DNA from: Pseudoprevotella muciniphila
Lineage (GTDB): Bacteria > Bacteroidota > Bacteroidia > Bacteroidales > Bacteroidaceae
Direction of reading: 5' to 3'
Length of the DNA: 64,000 bases
Assembly (NCBI RefSeq): GCF_003265305.2
Contig: NZ_CP033459.1
Span: 744,001-808,000, forward strand
In this document: one piece after another, positions 50,576 through 58,884 of the stretch
Numbering within the stretch: position 1 is the first letter of the stretch
Layout: each line of letters begins with the position of its first letter
The notes under the pieces: model-generated
Seen by the model: the letters and a program-made list of their open reading frames with translations, nothing else
Told to the model about the DNA's origin: nothing
Database searches by the model: none
Made by a program: the position numbers and the translations under genes

Positions 50576-52255
50576 CTACATGTATTTCTGCATCAAGCCG
50601 TCGGCGGTGTCGTCACCCAGTTGTTTGGCGCGGTTGAAGTTTTCCTTTGCCTTCGTCTTGTTGCCCTTCTCACCGTAACAGATGCCCATGAAGCGATAGC
50701 AGTCCGCACTCTCAGGCAGGTTTTTGAGTATGTCCTCGCAGAGGCTGATGGCTTTGTCGTACTCGCCTATGTTCACATAGAGTGCGGCAATCTCAAGGTC
50801 GTAGAAGTCGCGGCTCGAAGCGTTAAAGCCGCGTGCGGTTTCGAGGTCTTCGAGTGCCTGCTGGTACATCTTGGCTTTCTCTGCCACCTTGCCGCGCTGG
50901 TAGTAGAATTCGTCGGTCAAACGCCTCGGACCAACGGTCTGTTCATAGTCCTTGAGGTCGGCATACGCCTTGCGGTATTCGCCTGCCTGGTCGAGGCGCC
51001 GCGCTCTCTCGAAGAGGTATTGGGCAGCGGTGAGGTCGTAAGGCTTCGTGCAGTGTGCCACCACGCTGTCCATCAGTGCGAGCACCTCCTGCTGCGAAGC
51101 ACCGCAGCGTTCAGCAGAGAGCACCTCGTAATAGAAGGTCTCGTTTGTGCCATAGTGGCCAGCATTCACCTGTCTGAACTTCTCGCGCGCGGCAGCATAG
51201 TCCTTTTTGGCGAAGAGACAGCAGCCTTGCTGAACGAGGTATTGCGAGAGCGGGTTAGCATCGTATGCCATGACTGCCTCGTCGTATGATTTGTCAAAAG
51301 TCCACGTTCCTGCCTGACCGTCCTTCTCGTCGAGACACCTGTTGTAGATGGCGCGGCTGTAGGCATAGTGTATGGCATCGGCACGGAAATTGTCGTTCGC
51401 CAGCGACAGCGCCTTGGCATAGTCGGCATCGGCTTGGGCATAGTCCTTGTTCGCCACACTGGCATCCGCCCTCATCACATAGCCCTCCGGATTGTTGGGC
51501 CAGGCAGAGATAAAGTCGCTCAGTGCAGCGCCATACTGCGGGTCGTTGAGGTTGCCCATCAGATAGACGTAGGAATACGCGTCCTTTTCATCAGCCGGCA
51601 ACACCTTGGGTATCAATATCTTGCGAAGGTCGGCATTAAGGGCACTCTGCGCATTGACGGTGAGGTCGTTGGCAAGGTGCACATCGATGGCGTATGCATT
51701 TGCCGCACCCTTACTCAGGTTTTCCTTTACCACTGCCACCACATTGCCTTGTGCATCAACAATGGGACAACCGAAATTAGTTGCCTGGTTTGCCACCGTT
51801 ACATCGAAGAAAAAATACTCCTCATATTCTTCTGTCTTGAGCACACTGGCTCTGCTTACCACCTCACGCTTGCCGTCGGGCGAAGAAACGAGGTAGAGCG
51901 TCGTACCGGCTTTCTGGTTCTTGCCGCTGCCTTCCAGCAAGGGCAAGGGAGCGCCTTTGCCGTCGATGGAGAATTTTACGAGGTCGTAGTCGTTGCTGGC
52001 GCCGAGAATGCGCACCACATTGTATGTCGTACCCTTCAGGTCCACAGCCACAGCCCGTGCAGCACCGTTGAAGGCGTCGAAAGAGGCTACGGCGGTGGAC
52101 GCATCGCCACAAACGAAGGCATTGACCGTCTTGACCACTTTGCCTGCCTCATCGTAGGTGGTCAGTTTGAGCAAGGCTCTGCCGACATTCTTGGGTTGCG
52201 CCATGGCAAACACTGCTGAAAGGGACAATACTGCCAATGTAAAAAGTCTGTTCAT
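50576..52255 (-). CDS. Secreted degenerate trypsin-like protease with TPR repeats
   Basis: I start at ATG 52255 (MNRLFTLAVLSLS); the ATG at 52273 adds six residues. After a signal peptide, residues about 20-215 have the HtrA/trypsin-like fold (FVCGDASTAVASFDAF, NDYDLVKFSIDG, NFGCPIVDAQGNVVAVV). The His position is replaced by Asp, and the Ser motif GNSGGP is NFGCPI, so catalysis is probably lost; the Asp in YDLVKF is kept. About 300 residues of TPR-type helical pairs follow. It is likely a periplasmic scaffold rather than an enzyme. An interspersed repeat lies 39 bases upstream. Confidence 0.8.
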   Translation of the reverse strand: MNRLFTLAVLSLSAVFAMAQPKNVGRALLKLTTYDEAGKVVKTVNAFVCGDASTAVASFDAFNGAARAVAVDLKGTTYNVVRILGASNDYDLVKFSIDGKGAPLPLLEGSGKNQKAGTTLYLVSSPDGKREVVSRASVLKTEEYEEYFFFDVTVANQATNFGCPIVDAQGNVVAVVKENLSKGAANAYAIDVHLANDLTVNAQSALNADLRKILIPKVLPADEKDAYSYVYLMGNLNDPQYGAALSDFISAWPNNPEGYVMRADASVANKDYAQADADYAKALSLANDNFRADAIHYAYSRAIYNRCLDEKDGQAGTWTFDKSYDEAVMAYDANPLSQYLVQQGCCLFAKKDYAAAREKFRQVNAGHYGTNETFYYEVLSAERCGASQQEVLALMDSVVAHCTKPYDLTAAQYLFERARRLDQAGEYRKAYADLKDYEQTVGPRRLTDEFYYQRGKVAEKAKMYQQALEDLETARGFNASSRDFYDLEIAALYVNIGEYDKAISLCEDILKNLPESADCYRFMGICYGEKGNKTKAKENFNRAKQLGDDTADGLMQKYM

Positions 52256-52293
52256 GATGGTTTTGTATTGCATTTTTTATAATTATCTGTTTC

Positions 52294-52455
52294 AAGTTCC
52301 GCAACCTCCACTTGCTTGAAGTTAGCGAAGTTAAAGAAGTTAACGACGTATGTTTTTTACGACAGAAAGTCATTTACATCCCGAACGGTGGTATCGTCGA
52401 TAACTTCGTTAACTCCGATAACTTCGAGCATAGCGATAACTTCAGAAAGTTGAAT
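52294..52455 (-). repeat. Interspersed GTTAAC-type inverted repeat, copy 2
   Basis: This copy is nearly identical to 10191-10340 over about 150 bases, including gacgtatgttttttacgac, catttacatcccg and the direct gataacttcgttaactcc units. It lies 39 bases upstream of the pseudo-protease start, in the same orientation as the other copies, between the recN stop and that start. Confidence 0.8.
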
Positions 52456-52477
52456 TATCTGTTTTTGTGTGCGGCAA

Positions 52478-54136
52478 TCAGTCCACATTCAGGAGTGCCT
52501 TTGCATTGTTCACGGCTGCCTCCGTTACCATTTCGCCGCTGAGCATATTGGCTATTTCCGTGATGCGTTCTTCGGGCGAGAGTGGCACGATGTGCGACGT
52601 GGTGCCTACCTCGTCCTCCTGTTTGTACACACGCAGATGATGGGCACCGCGGGCTGCTATCTGCGGCAGATGGGTGATACAGATGACCTGACACCGGTCC
52701 GCCATGCTGCGCATAACGAGCGCCATACGTTCTGCCAGCGTGCCCGACACACCAGTGTCTATCTCGTCGAAGATGACGGTGGGCAGTTGCTTGCACTTCG
52801 ACACGACGCTCTTCAGGGCGAGCATAAGGCGCGATATTTCACCGCCCGAAGCAATGTCGGCTGCATTCTGCATCGGAACGTTACGGTTGGCACTGAAGAG
52901 GAACACAACATGGTCGGTACCCGAAGCATCGGGCTTTTTCTCTTCAAAACGGAACGTCATCTGTGCATTGGGCATACCCATTTCTGCCACGAGTGTGAGC
53001 ATTTCGCCTTCGATGGCACGCGCCGATTGCCGCCTCTTTTCAGACAGTGTTCGGGCGGCTTGCATCATGGCATCGTAGCGCACGTTGAGTTCTTGCTCCA
53101 TGCGCTCTATGTCCTCGTCGGCATGGGTTATCCTTGCCAGTTGATCCTTGATGCGGGCGGCGATGTCAAGCAGGTCAGCGATGGTGTTCACGTGGTGCTT
53201 CTTCTGCAAGGTGTAAATCACGTTGAGCCGCTCTTCCACGTGCATCAGGCGCTCGGGGTCGAACTCGAGCGACTCAAAATGGCGGTCGGCTTCTGATGCG
53301 ATATCATCGAGTTCGAGAATCGCGCTTTGTAAACGGTTCTCAAGGTCTTCCGCTTGTGGAAATACACGTGTTACTGCTTCGAGCGAGCGCTGGCTGTTGC
53401 GCAGTCGGGAGAGCACATTATCGCCTTCGCCCGTCAGTTGCGACACCACATCGTACATCGCCTGCTTGATTTCCTCCACATGGTTGAGCCGCTCCGACTC
53501 CTCCTCCAGTTCTTCCTGCTCGCCATCGGTGAGGGCGGCGTCCTCGAACTGTTTGTACTGGAAGAGCAAGAACTCTTCTTCTGCCGTGTCGCGATCGGTC
53601 TGCGCCTTAAGCGCCTTTAGTTCGGCTGCAAGGTTGCGCCAGGCTTCGTAGGCTGCCTTGTACGCTTCCGCCGCAACATGGTCGGAAGAAAAGCCGTCGA
53701 GGGTGTCGAGCAGGAAGTCCTCTCGCGCCACGAGCAGATTCTGGTGCTGCGAATGGATGTCGGCGAGGTAGTTGCTGAGGGTTTTCAGCGTGGTGAGTTG
53801 CACGGGGGTGTCGTTCACGAAGGCACGGCTCTTTCCTGTGGCTGTTACCTCGCGACGCACGATGCACTCTTCGCCGTCGAAATCGATGTCGTTCTCCTGA
53901 AAAAAAGCGTGAAGATGCTCGTCCTCCACACTGAATGCCGCCTCCACCACACACTTCGTGGCATCAGCCTTCACCGCCTTCGAGTCGGCGCGCTTACCCA
54001 TAATCAGACCGAGAGCGCCGAGAAGGATGCTCTTACCGGCTCCCGTCTCACCTGTAATGACAGAGAAACCGCCACAGAAATCGATGTCGAGCCGGGAAAT
54101 GAGGGCGTAGTTGGAAATATGTAGTCGGGTAAGCAC
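52478..54136 (-). CDS. recN: DNA repair protein RecN
   Basis: This SMC-like ATPase helps hold and repair broken DNA ends. Walker A ITGETGAGKSILLG is at about 27-40, followed by a long coiled-coil arm (about 150-370), the signature SGGEISRLMLALK, and Walker B VIFDEIDTGVSG. The 552-residue length is normal. It is part of a conserved Bacteroidetes run dnaN-dnaQ-like-coaBC-porD-recN, here 30 bases after the porD-like gene. Confidence 0.95.
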   Translation of the reverse strand: MLTRLHISNYALISRLDIDFCGGFSVITGETGAGKSILLGALGLIMGKRADSKAVKADATKCVVEAAFSVEDEHLHAFFQENDIDFDGEECIVRREVTATGKSRAFVNDTPVQLTTLKTLSNYLADIHSQHQNLLVAREDFLLDTLDGFSSDHVAAEAYKAAYEAWRNLAAELKALKAQTDRDTAEEEFLLFQYKQFEDAALTDGEQEELEEESERLNHVEEIKQAMYDVVSQLTGEGDNVLSRLRNSQRSLEAVTRVFPQAEDLENRLQSAILELDDIASEADRHFESLEFDPERLMHVEERLNVIYTLQKKHHVNTIADLLDIAARIKDQLARITHADEDIERMEQELNVRYDAMMQAARTLSEKRRQSARAIEGEMLTLVAEMGMPNAQMTFRFEEKKPDASGTDHVVFLFSANRNVPMQNAADIASGGEISRLMLALKSVVSKCKQLPTVIFDEIDTGVSGTLAERMALVMRSMADRCQVICITHLPQIAARGAHHLRVYKQEDEVGTTSHIVPLSPEERITEIANMLSGEMVTEAAVNNAKALLNVD

Positions 54137-54166
54137 GGTGTATCGTTTTTTGAGAGGACGGGACTG

Positions 54167-55081
54167 TTATTCTTGAATTTTGCGCCAATAGGTGTTCATA
54201 GAGGCGTTGATGGAGGAGAGGGTATTGAACACTTCATCCTTCTCTGTACCATTGGCTTTGCCTTGATAGATGCCTACTATCTCGTCGCGCTTATACTCCG
54301 TGAAGAGTTGCGGCACGAGACTGAGCGGTTTATCGGCATGCACCTGTTTGAGTTTGTCCATGGCTTCTGTAATGGAAGCACGGGCACGGTCGGAGTTTTC
54401 TGCCATCACGTCGAGGCCCTCCCTGTGGTACTGATACATCATCCGTCGCATGGGCTCCATGCCACCGTCCATGTAGTCGTTGATGATGGCATAACGGTTC
54501 TTCTTGTCGGAGAAGGGCTTCCACCCTTTCTGCGAATTTGTGAGGCTCTGCGCGTTGTTGGCGATATTGAGACATGTCTCGAGGTATTCCGTTCCACCCA
54601 GCGGCGAATAGGAATCCATATCCATGCCGATGATGAGATAGACGTAGTAACCGATGAGTGCCGTCAGGTCGTTGTCTATCACTTCGGTGCGGAAATCGAG
54701 TTTGTCGTATTCCTTGTATTCGAAGTTGAAATTGTCGTCAGTGGTACTGAAGACCACTGTGGTATAGGAGGAGTTGAACACAGGGCGCGTAGCGGTAACG
54801 AGGAGTTGGCACTCGAAATTGTGCCCACCGACATCGTATTTGTTCACTACGATGTTGAACGTACACGAAATGCGTTCGTTGCGCTTGAACTGCAGGTTGG
54901 TCCACTGCCGTTCGTTGATGAACTCAGTGAGGGCTTCCTGCAGGTTGTCGTACACGGAGTTGTCCGTGCCGCTGATTTTGGAATGGTTGATGTTGACACG
55001 CGCGTCGAGTTCCTGCGCCTGTATGCCTGCCGGGGTAAGGCTGCACAGCAGGCAGATGACAATCAGTTGAATTTTTCGCAT
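54167..55081 (-). CDS. DUF4835 family protein (PorD-like, type IX secretion)
   Basis: The 304-residue protein has a signal peptide (about 1-22) and the DUF4835 pattern: LDARVNINHSKISGTDNSVYDNLQEALTEFINERQWTNL near the start, IIGMDMDSYSPLGGTEYL near 150, and a late AFNG-type IYQGKANGTEKDEVFNTLS. DUF4835 corresponds to PorD, a periplasmic component of the type IX secretion system, so the cell probably exports CTD-bearing proteins such as those seen here. It overlaps the coaBC stop by 19 bases. Confidence 0.88.
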   Translation of the reverse strand: MRKIQLIVICLLCSLTPAGIQAQELDARVNINHSKISGTDNSVYDNLQEALTEFINERQWTNLQFKRNERISCTFNIVVNKYDVGGHNFECQLLVTATRPVFNSSYTTVVFSTTDDNFNFEYKEYDKLDFRTEVIDNDLTALIGYYVYLIIGMDMDSYSPLGGTEYLETCLNIANNAQSLTNSQKGWKPFSDKKNRYAIINDYMDGGMEPMRRMMYQYHREGLDVMAENSDRARASITEAMDKLKQVHADKPLSLVPQLFTEYKRDEIVGIYQGKANGTEKDEVFNTLSSINASMNTYWRKIQE

Positions 55082-56244
55082 AAAGTCTGCACAATATCTT
55101 TTGCTACCTCGCGCTTAGGCTTGAGCGGATATGCCCTTTCCGCATCAGGCGTGAGGATGGTGATTTTGTTCGTATCTACAGCAAAGCCGGCGCCTTTGTC
55201 GCGCAGTGAATTGAGGACGATGAAGTCGAAGTTCTTCCGCTGCATCTTGTCGCGGGCATTGGCGGCTTCGTTCTGAGTCTCGAGGGCAAAACCCACGACT
55301 ACCTGCCCTGCCCTCTTGCGGCGTCCCAGTTCGGCAGCGATGTCGCGTGTGGGCACGAGTGTGAGTTGCAACCCGTCATTGCCACGCTTGATTTTCTCGC
55401 CGGCTTGCTGCGCCACGGTAAAGTCTGCCACGGCAGCGCAGAGTATGGCAGCATCTGCTGTACTGAAGGCTTCGCAGGCAGCATCGTACATCTCGGCAGC
55501 CGTCTGCACGTCAACGCGCCTTACGCCATTTGGCGTGGGCAATGTTACGGGACCTGCCACGAGGATTACGTCGGCTCCTCGCGCAGCACATTCCTCTGCC
55601 AGGGCAAAGCCCATCTTGCCGCTCGAGTGGTTTCCTATATAACGCACGGGGTCTATCTTCTCGTATGTAGGACCTGCCGTAATTAACACTTTTTTGCCCT
55701 TAAGCGGTTTGTTCTGCGCCAGATGTGCCATAACGGCATCCATGATGCGCTCGGGTTCCTCCATGCGTCCCTTGCCCACGAGGTGGCTCGCCAGTTCGCC
55801 GCACGTGGGTTCGATGATGACGTTCCCCACCTGACGAAGACGGTCGAGGTTGCGCTGCGTGGAGGGATGGGCATACATATCGAGGTCCATTGCCGGTGCC
55901 ACGAACACGGGGGCTTTCATCGAGAGATAGGTCGTTACGAGCATGTTGTCTGCCACACCGTTTGCCATCTTGCCGATGGTGGAGGCTGTGGCAGGGGCTA
56001 CAATCATGGCGTCTGCCCACTGCCCGAGGTCCACATGGCTGTGCCACGTGCCGTCGCGCTGCGCAAAGAAGTCGCTGATCACGGGCTTCGAGGTGAGCGC
56101 AGAGAGTGTGACGGGAGTGATAAATTCCTTTCCGGCAGGGGTGATGACCACTTGCACCTCATGCCCTGCCTTGACGAGCAGGCGGATGAGGGTACATGCT
56201 TTGTAGGCTGCTATACTGCCGGTGATGCCGAGTACGAAGTTCAT
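55063..56244 (-). CDS. coaBC: Bifunctional phosphopantothenoylcysteine decarboxylase/synthetase
   Basis: It joins 4'-phosphopantothenate with cysteine and decarboxylates the product in coenzyme A synthesis. The CoaC flavin half begins MNFVLGITGSIAAYKA and has APATASTIGKMANGVADNML. The CoaB half has GPTYEKIDPVRYIGNHSSGKMG (about 190-211). The usual catalytic Cys loop of CoaC reads CGELASHLVGKGRM, without the Ala-Cys-Gly seen in E. coli; this appears to be a Bacteroidetes variant. The 393-residue length is normal. A repeat element lies 13 bases before the start. Confidence 0.94.
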   Translation of the reverse strand: MNFVLGITGSIAAYKACTLIRLLVKAGHEVQVVITPAGKEFITPVTLSALTSKPVISDFFAQRDGTWHSHVDLGQWADAMIVAPATASTIGKMANGVADNMLVTTYLSMKAPVFVAPAMDLDMYAHPSTQRNLDRLRQVGNVIIEPTCGELASHLVGKGRMEEPERIMDAVMAHLAQNKPLKGKKVLITAGPTYEKIDPVRYIGNHSSGKMGFALAEECAARGADVILVAGPVTLPTPNGVRRVDVQTAAEMYDAACEAFSTADAAILCAAVADFTVAQQAGEKIKRGNDGLQLTLVPTRDIAAELGRRKRAGQVVVGFALETQNEAANARDKMQRKNFDFIVLNSLRDKGAGFAVDTNKITILTPDAERAYPLKPKREVAKDIVQTLCEKFN

Positions 56245-56256
56245 ATTCTTTTATTT

Positions 56257-56385
56257 AAGTTCCACTTGCTTGAAGTTAACGACATTACCTTATGCGGATG
56301 CCATTCTTCTTACTTTGATTATTTATCGTTCCAACGTATCGTCATTAACTTCGTCAACTTCTTTAACTTCGATAACTTCTTAATT
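56257..56385 (-). repeat. Interspersed GTTAAC-type inverted repeat, copy 3 (diverged)
   Basis: The left end aagttccacttgcttgaag and the right gataacttcttaa-type units match copies 1 and 2, but the centre is different and shorter. It lies 13 bases upstream of coaBC, oriented like the other copies, between the exonuclease stop and coaBC start. Confidence 0.7.
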
Positions 56386-56400
56386 ATCCTTATGCTGATA

Positions 56401-57168
56401 TTATTGGTCCTTATATTTGAGGCGCAGACGGAGGAAGGCACGCTTCGTGTCCTGCGGGAAGTCGCCCTGCTGCACCCATGCGAAGAAGGCGGGGTCGCGC
56501 TTGACGAGTTCGCGGATGGTCTTGCCCTTGTGCTTGCCGAAGTTGACCACTTCCTCACCCGCATCATTCAGCACAATGCGGCATGCAAGGTCCACATTCT
56601 TGCCCCTGCTTGAGAAGTCGGAAAGAAATGCCACATCATTCTGCAAGTCGCTGTAGCGGTCGAGTTGTGCCATCAGCACCTCGTAGGTGGCTTTCGTATC
56701 CGCCTCGGCGGTGTGTGCGCCCTCAAGTCTCTTGTCGCAGTAGAACTTATAGGCGGCTTCGAGGGTGCGCTGTTCCATCTTGTGGAAGATGGTCTGCACA
56801 TCGATGAGCCGATGACGTTCGGGACGGAAGTCGATACCGGCACGTAGCAGTTCCTCTGCCAGAAGGGGGATGTCGTAGTGGTTGGAATTGAAGCCCGCAA
56901 GGTCGCAGCCCTCGATGAATGCCATCACGTCGTGCGCCTTCTCCTTGAAAGTGGGGCAATCCGCCACGTCCTCGTCCTTTATACCGTTCACGGCAGATGC
57001 CTCGGCACTGATGGGGATAGTGGGGTTGAAACGCTGGGTGCGCACGTCCTCTGTACCGTCGGGCATGACTTTCACCATTGAGAGTTCCACGATGCGGTCG
57101 GCAGTAACGCTCAGACCAGTGGATTCGATGTCGAGGAAGACTAGGGGGCGTTGGAGATTCAGTTTCAC
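56401..57168 (-). CDS. DnaQ-like 3'-5' exonuclease (DNA polymerase III epsilon-type)
   Basis: The 255-residue protein begins LVFLDIESTGLSV with the metal-binding Asp13 and Glu15 (ExoI motif), has LAGFNSNHYDIPLL (ExoII) and HTAEADTKATYEVL with the ExoIII His/Asp pair. It is probably the proofreading subunit or a stand-alone exonuclease. The C-terminal region after about residue 185 is not in the classic epsilon core and contains a conserved NFGKHKGKTI segment. It lies between dnaN and coaBC on the same strand. A 13-bp perfect hairpin (57218-57265) lies 50 bases upstream of its start. Confidence 0.9.
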   Translation of the reverse strand: MKLNLQRPLVFLDIESTGLSVTADRIVELSMVKVMPDGTEDVRTQRFNPTIPISAEASAVNGIKDEDVADCPTFKEKAHDVMAFIEGCDLAGFNSNHYDIPLLAEELLRAGIDFRPERHRLIDVQTIFHKMEQRTLEAAYKFYCDKRLEGAHTAEADTKATYEVLMAQLDRYSDLQNDVAFLSDFSSRGKNVDLACRIVLNDAGEEVVNFGKHKGKTIRELVKRDPAFFAWVQQGDFPQDTKRAFLRLRLKYKDQ

Positions 57169-57217
57169 TGTTAAAAATACTATTTCAGAACTGTCAGAAC
57201 CTTGTTATTTTACGCAT

Positions 57218-57265
57218 TTAGAAGTTTGGCACCAAGCGACATAGCGTCTGTAGCCAAACTTCTAA
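57218..57265. repeat. Hairpin TTAGAAGTTTGGC / GCCAAACTTCTAA
   Basis: A 13-base perfect inverted repeat with a 22-base loop lies in the dnaN to exonuclease gap, 50 bases before the exonuclease ATG. It may form part of a leader structure or terminate dnaN transcripts. Confidence 0.5.
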
Positions 57266-57341
57266 TTCTATTGCTGTTTTGTGCCTGCTATCCCAAATCA
57301 ATCATTAGACTTATTGTCAGAAAAGTATGGATTTTGAGTGG

Positions 57342-57413
57342 TTTGGCTGTTTGGCACTCGAAGGCGTAGCGGGCTGCGTCAAGAGGGACTGATAGACAAA
57401 ACGCCAAAATATA
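57342..57413 (-). repeat. Decayed copy of the 1343-1419 hairpin element, downstream of dnaN
   Basis: The right arm agacaaaacgccaaaa, the tatatactgt block and the taatgaccgattgg block match the element after the lipoprotein gene at 1343-1419, and the loop sequence (cactcgaaggcgtagc) is inverted relative to that copy. The left arm has diverged (gtttggctgtttggc). It again lies just after a stop codon, here dnaN. Confidence 0.5.
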
Positions 57414-57476
57414 TACTGTTATGACATAAGAGACATTTTTAACACTTCTGTCGGTCTAATGACCGATTGGGGATTA

Positions 57477-58601
57477 TCAGTCGTTGAGCATCATCGGCAT
57501 GAGAAGCATCAGCACACTGGCGCCATCGGTCTGCTTGGTAGGCACGATGATACCGGCGCGGGTGGCATCTGCAAGGCGGATAACGATTTCGTCGCCCTCC
57601 ATATTGTTGAGCAGGTCCATGAGGTAGGTGCCCTTGAAACCGATGCTCATAGGTGTGCCGGAATAGTCGCACATGAGCGATTCTGTGGCAGACATGGAGA
57701 AATCGATGTCCTGCGTGGATATGGTGATGCGGCTGGGCTCGAAGTTGAGTTTTACCAGCGAACTGTTGACATTGGAGAATATCAACATACGGCGCAGCGC
57801 ACTCAGAATGCCGGCGCGATTTACCGTCGCCTCGTTGGGGTTGTTGTTCGGGATAACGCTCTTGTAGTTAGGATAATGTCCCTCGATGAGGCGGCAGATG
57901 AGTTTGGAGTTCTCTGTCGTGAACACAGCATTGCGCATATTGAATTCCACACCCACTTCAGCCTTCTCGTTGCCGAAGAGTGCCTTGACAAGCGATGCGG
58001 GCTTCTTGGGCAGAATGAACGAACCGTCCTCACTGGCTCCTACGTTCTCCACCTCACCGCAAGCCAGTTTGTGGCCGTCGCTCGCCACCATGGCAAGTTT
58101 GTTCTCCTTGATGTCGAAAAACACACCGTTCATCACGGGGCGCAGCGTGTCGTCGGCAGTAGCGAAGAGGGCACGGCCTATGCCCGAAATCAGTTGCTCG
58201 GAATCTATCCTGAATGTGGTGGTCTCCCCTTCAAGAGCAGGCGGAACGGGGTATTCCTCTGCCGACTGACCCATAAACTTGTACTGACCGTTCTGATAGT
58301 CAACAGTAACCTCAAAGGTGGTCTCGTTTACGAAAATCTCAAGCGGCTGATCGGGAATTTCCTTCATCGACTCCTGAACCGTCTTGGCATTCACGGCGAA
58401 ACGGATTTCACCGTCATGCTCATTGAGGTCAAGACTGGAAACCAGCGTGTTCTCGTTGTCGGAAGCCATAATGGTGAGCTTACCGTCCTTCACATCGAAC
58501 ACGAAGCACTCAAGGATGGCTACAGAGTTCTTCGATACTATCACACGACCCATGTCGAGCAGACGGGACGAAAATGCTTTACTTGAAATATTAAATTTCA
58601 T
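57477..58601 (-). CDS. dnaN: DNA polymerase III beta subunit (sliding clamp)
   Basis: The ring-shaped processivity factor of the replicase. The 374 residues make three clamp domains, with MKFNISSKAFSSRL at the start, and DGHKLAC in the middle domain and the final MMLND near the peptide-binding pocket. Length is normal. A TATCTTTG box about 130 bases upstream is the most likely promoter. It is the first gene of a conserved run with a DnaQ-like exonuclease, coaBC, porD-like and recN, though repeat elements separate some of them. Confidence 0.96.
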   Translation of the reverse strand: MKFNISSKAFSSRLLDMGRVIVSKNSVAILECFVFDVKDGKLTIMASDNENTLVSSLDLNEHDGEIRFAVNAKTVQESMKEIPDQPLEIFVNETTFEVTVDYQNGQYKFMGQSAEEYPVPPALEGETTTFRIDSEQLISGIGRALFATADDTLRPVMNGVFFDIKENKLAMVASDGHKLACGEVENVGASEDGSFILPKKPASLVKALFGNEKAEVGVEFNMRNAVFTTENSKLICRLIEGHYPNYKSVIPNNNPNEATVNRAGILSALRRMLIFSNVNSSLVKLNFEPSRITISTQDIDFSMSATESLMCDYSGTPMSIGFKGTYLMDLLNNMEGDEIVIRLADATRAGIIVPTKQTDGASVLMLLMPMMLND

Positions 58602-58734
58602 TTTTTATGTATTGTTTTATATTATTTTTTTCTGAAGTTCTCTAAACCTCTCGTTTTCAAAGACTTTAAGACCGCGAAACGGGGTGCTTTTCATCGCATA
58701 TCCCAATAACGCCCGCTCAATGCCTATCAAATTG

Positions 58735-58742
58735 CAAAGATA
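58735..58742 (-). promoter_or_regulatory. Likely -7 box for dnaN
   Basis: TATCTTTG on the minus strand matches TAnnTTTG about 135 bases upstream of the dnaN ATG. No good -33 box was found at 19-21 bases. The rest of the 280-base dnaN-mutL gap holds the mutL hairpin and no gene. Confidence 0.35.
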
Positions 58743-58826
58743 ATCATTTTTCGCGGAAATACTTCTTATTCTTGCTAAAAACTTGCACTTCTTATTTGAA
58801 TTTAAGTACGAGTTTATCAAATTTAT

Positions 58827-58856
58827 CGGAATACTCTGAACACTCAGAGTTTTCCG
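58827..58856 (-). terminator. Hairpin after mutL
   Basis: CGGAATACTCTGA (58827-58839) pairs with TCAGAGTTTTCCG (58844-58856) with one mismatch around four bases. It is followed on the minus strand by ATAAATTTG-type AT-rich sequence and lies about 30 bases after the mutL stop. A second direct copy of acactcagaattttcc overlaps it. Confidence 0.5.
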
Positions 58857-58884
58857 AACACTCAGAATTTTCCGAAGCCCCCCC

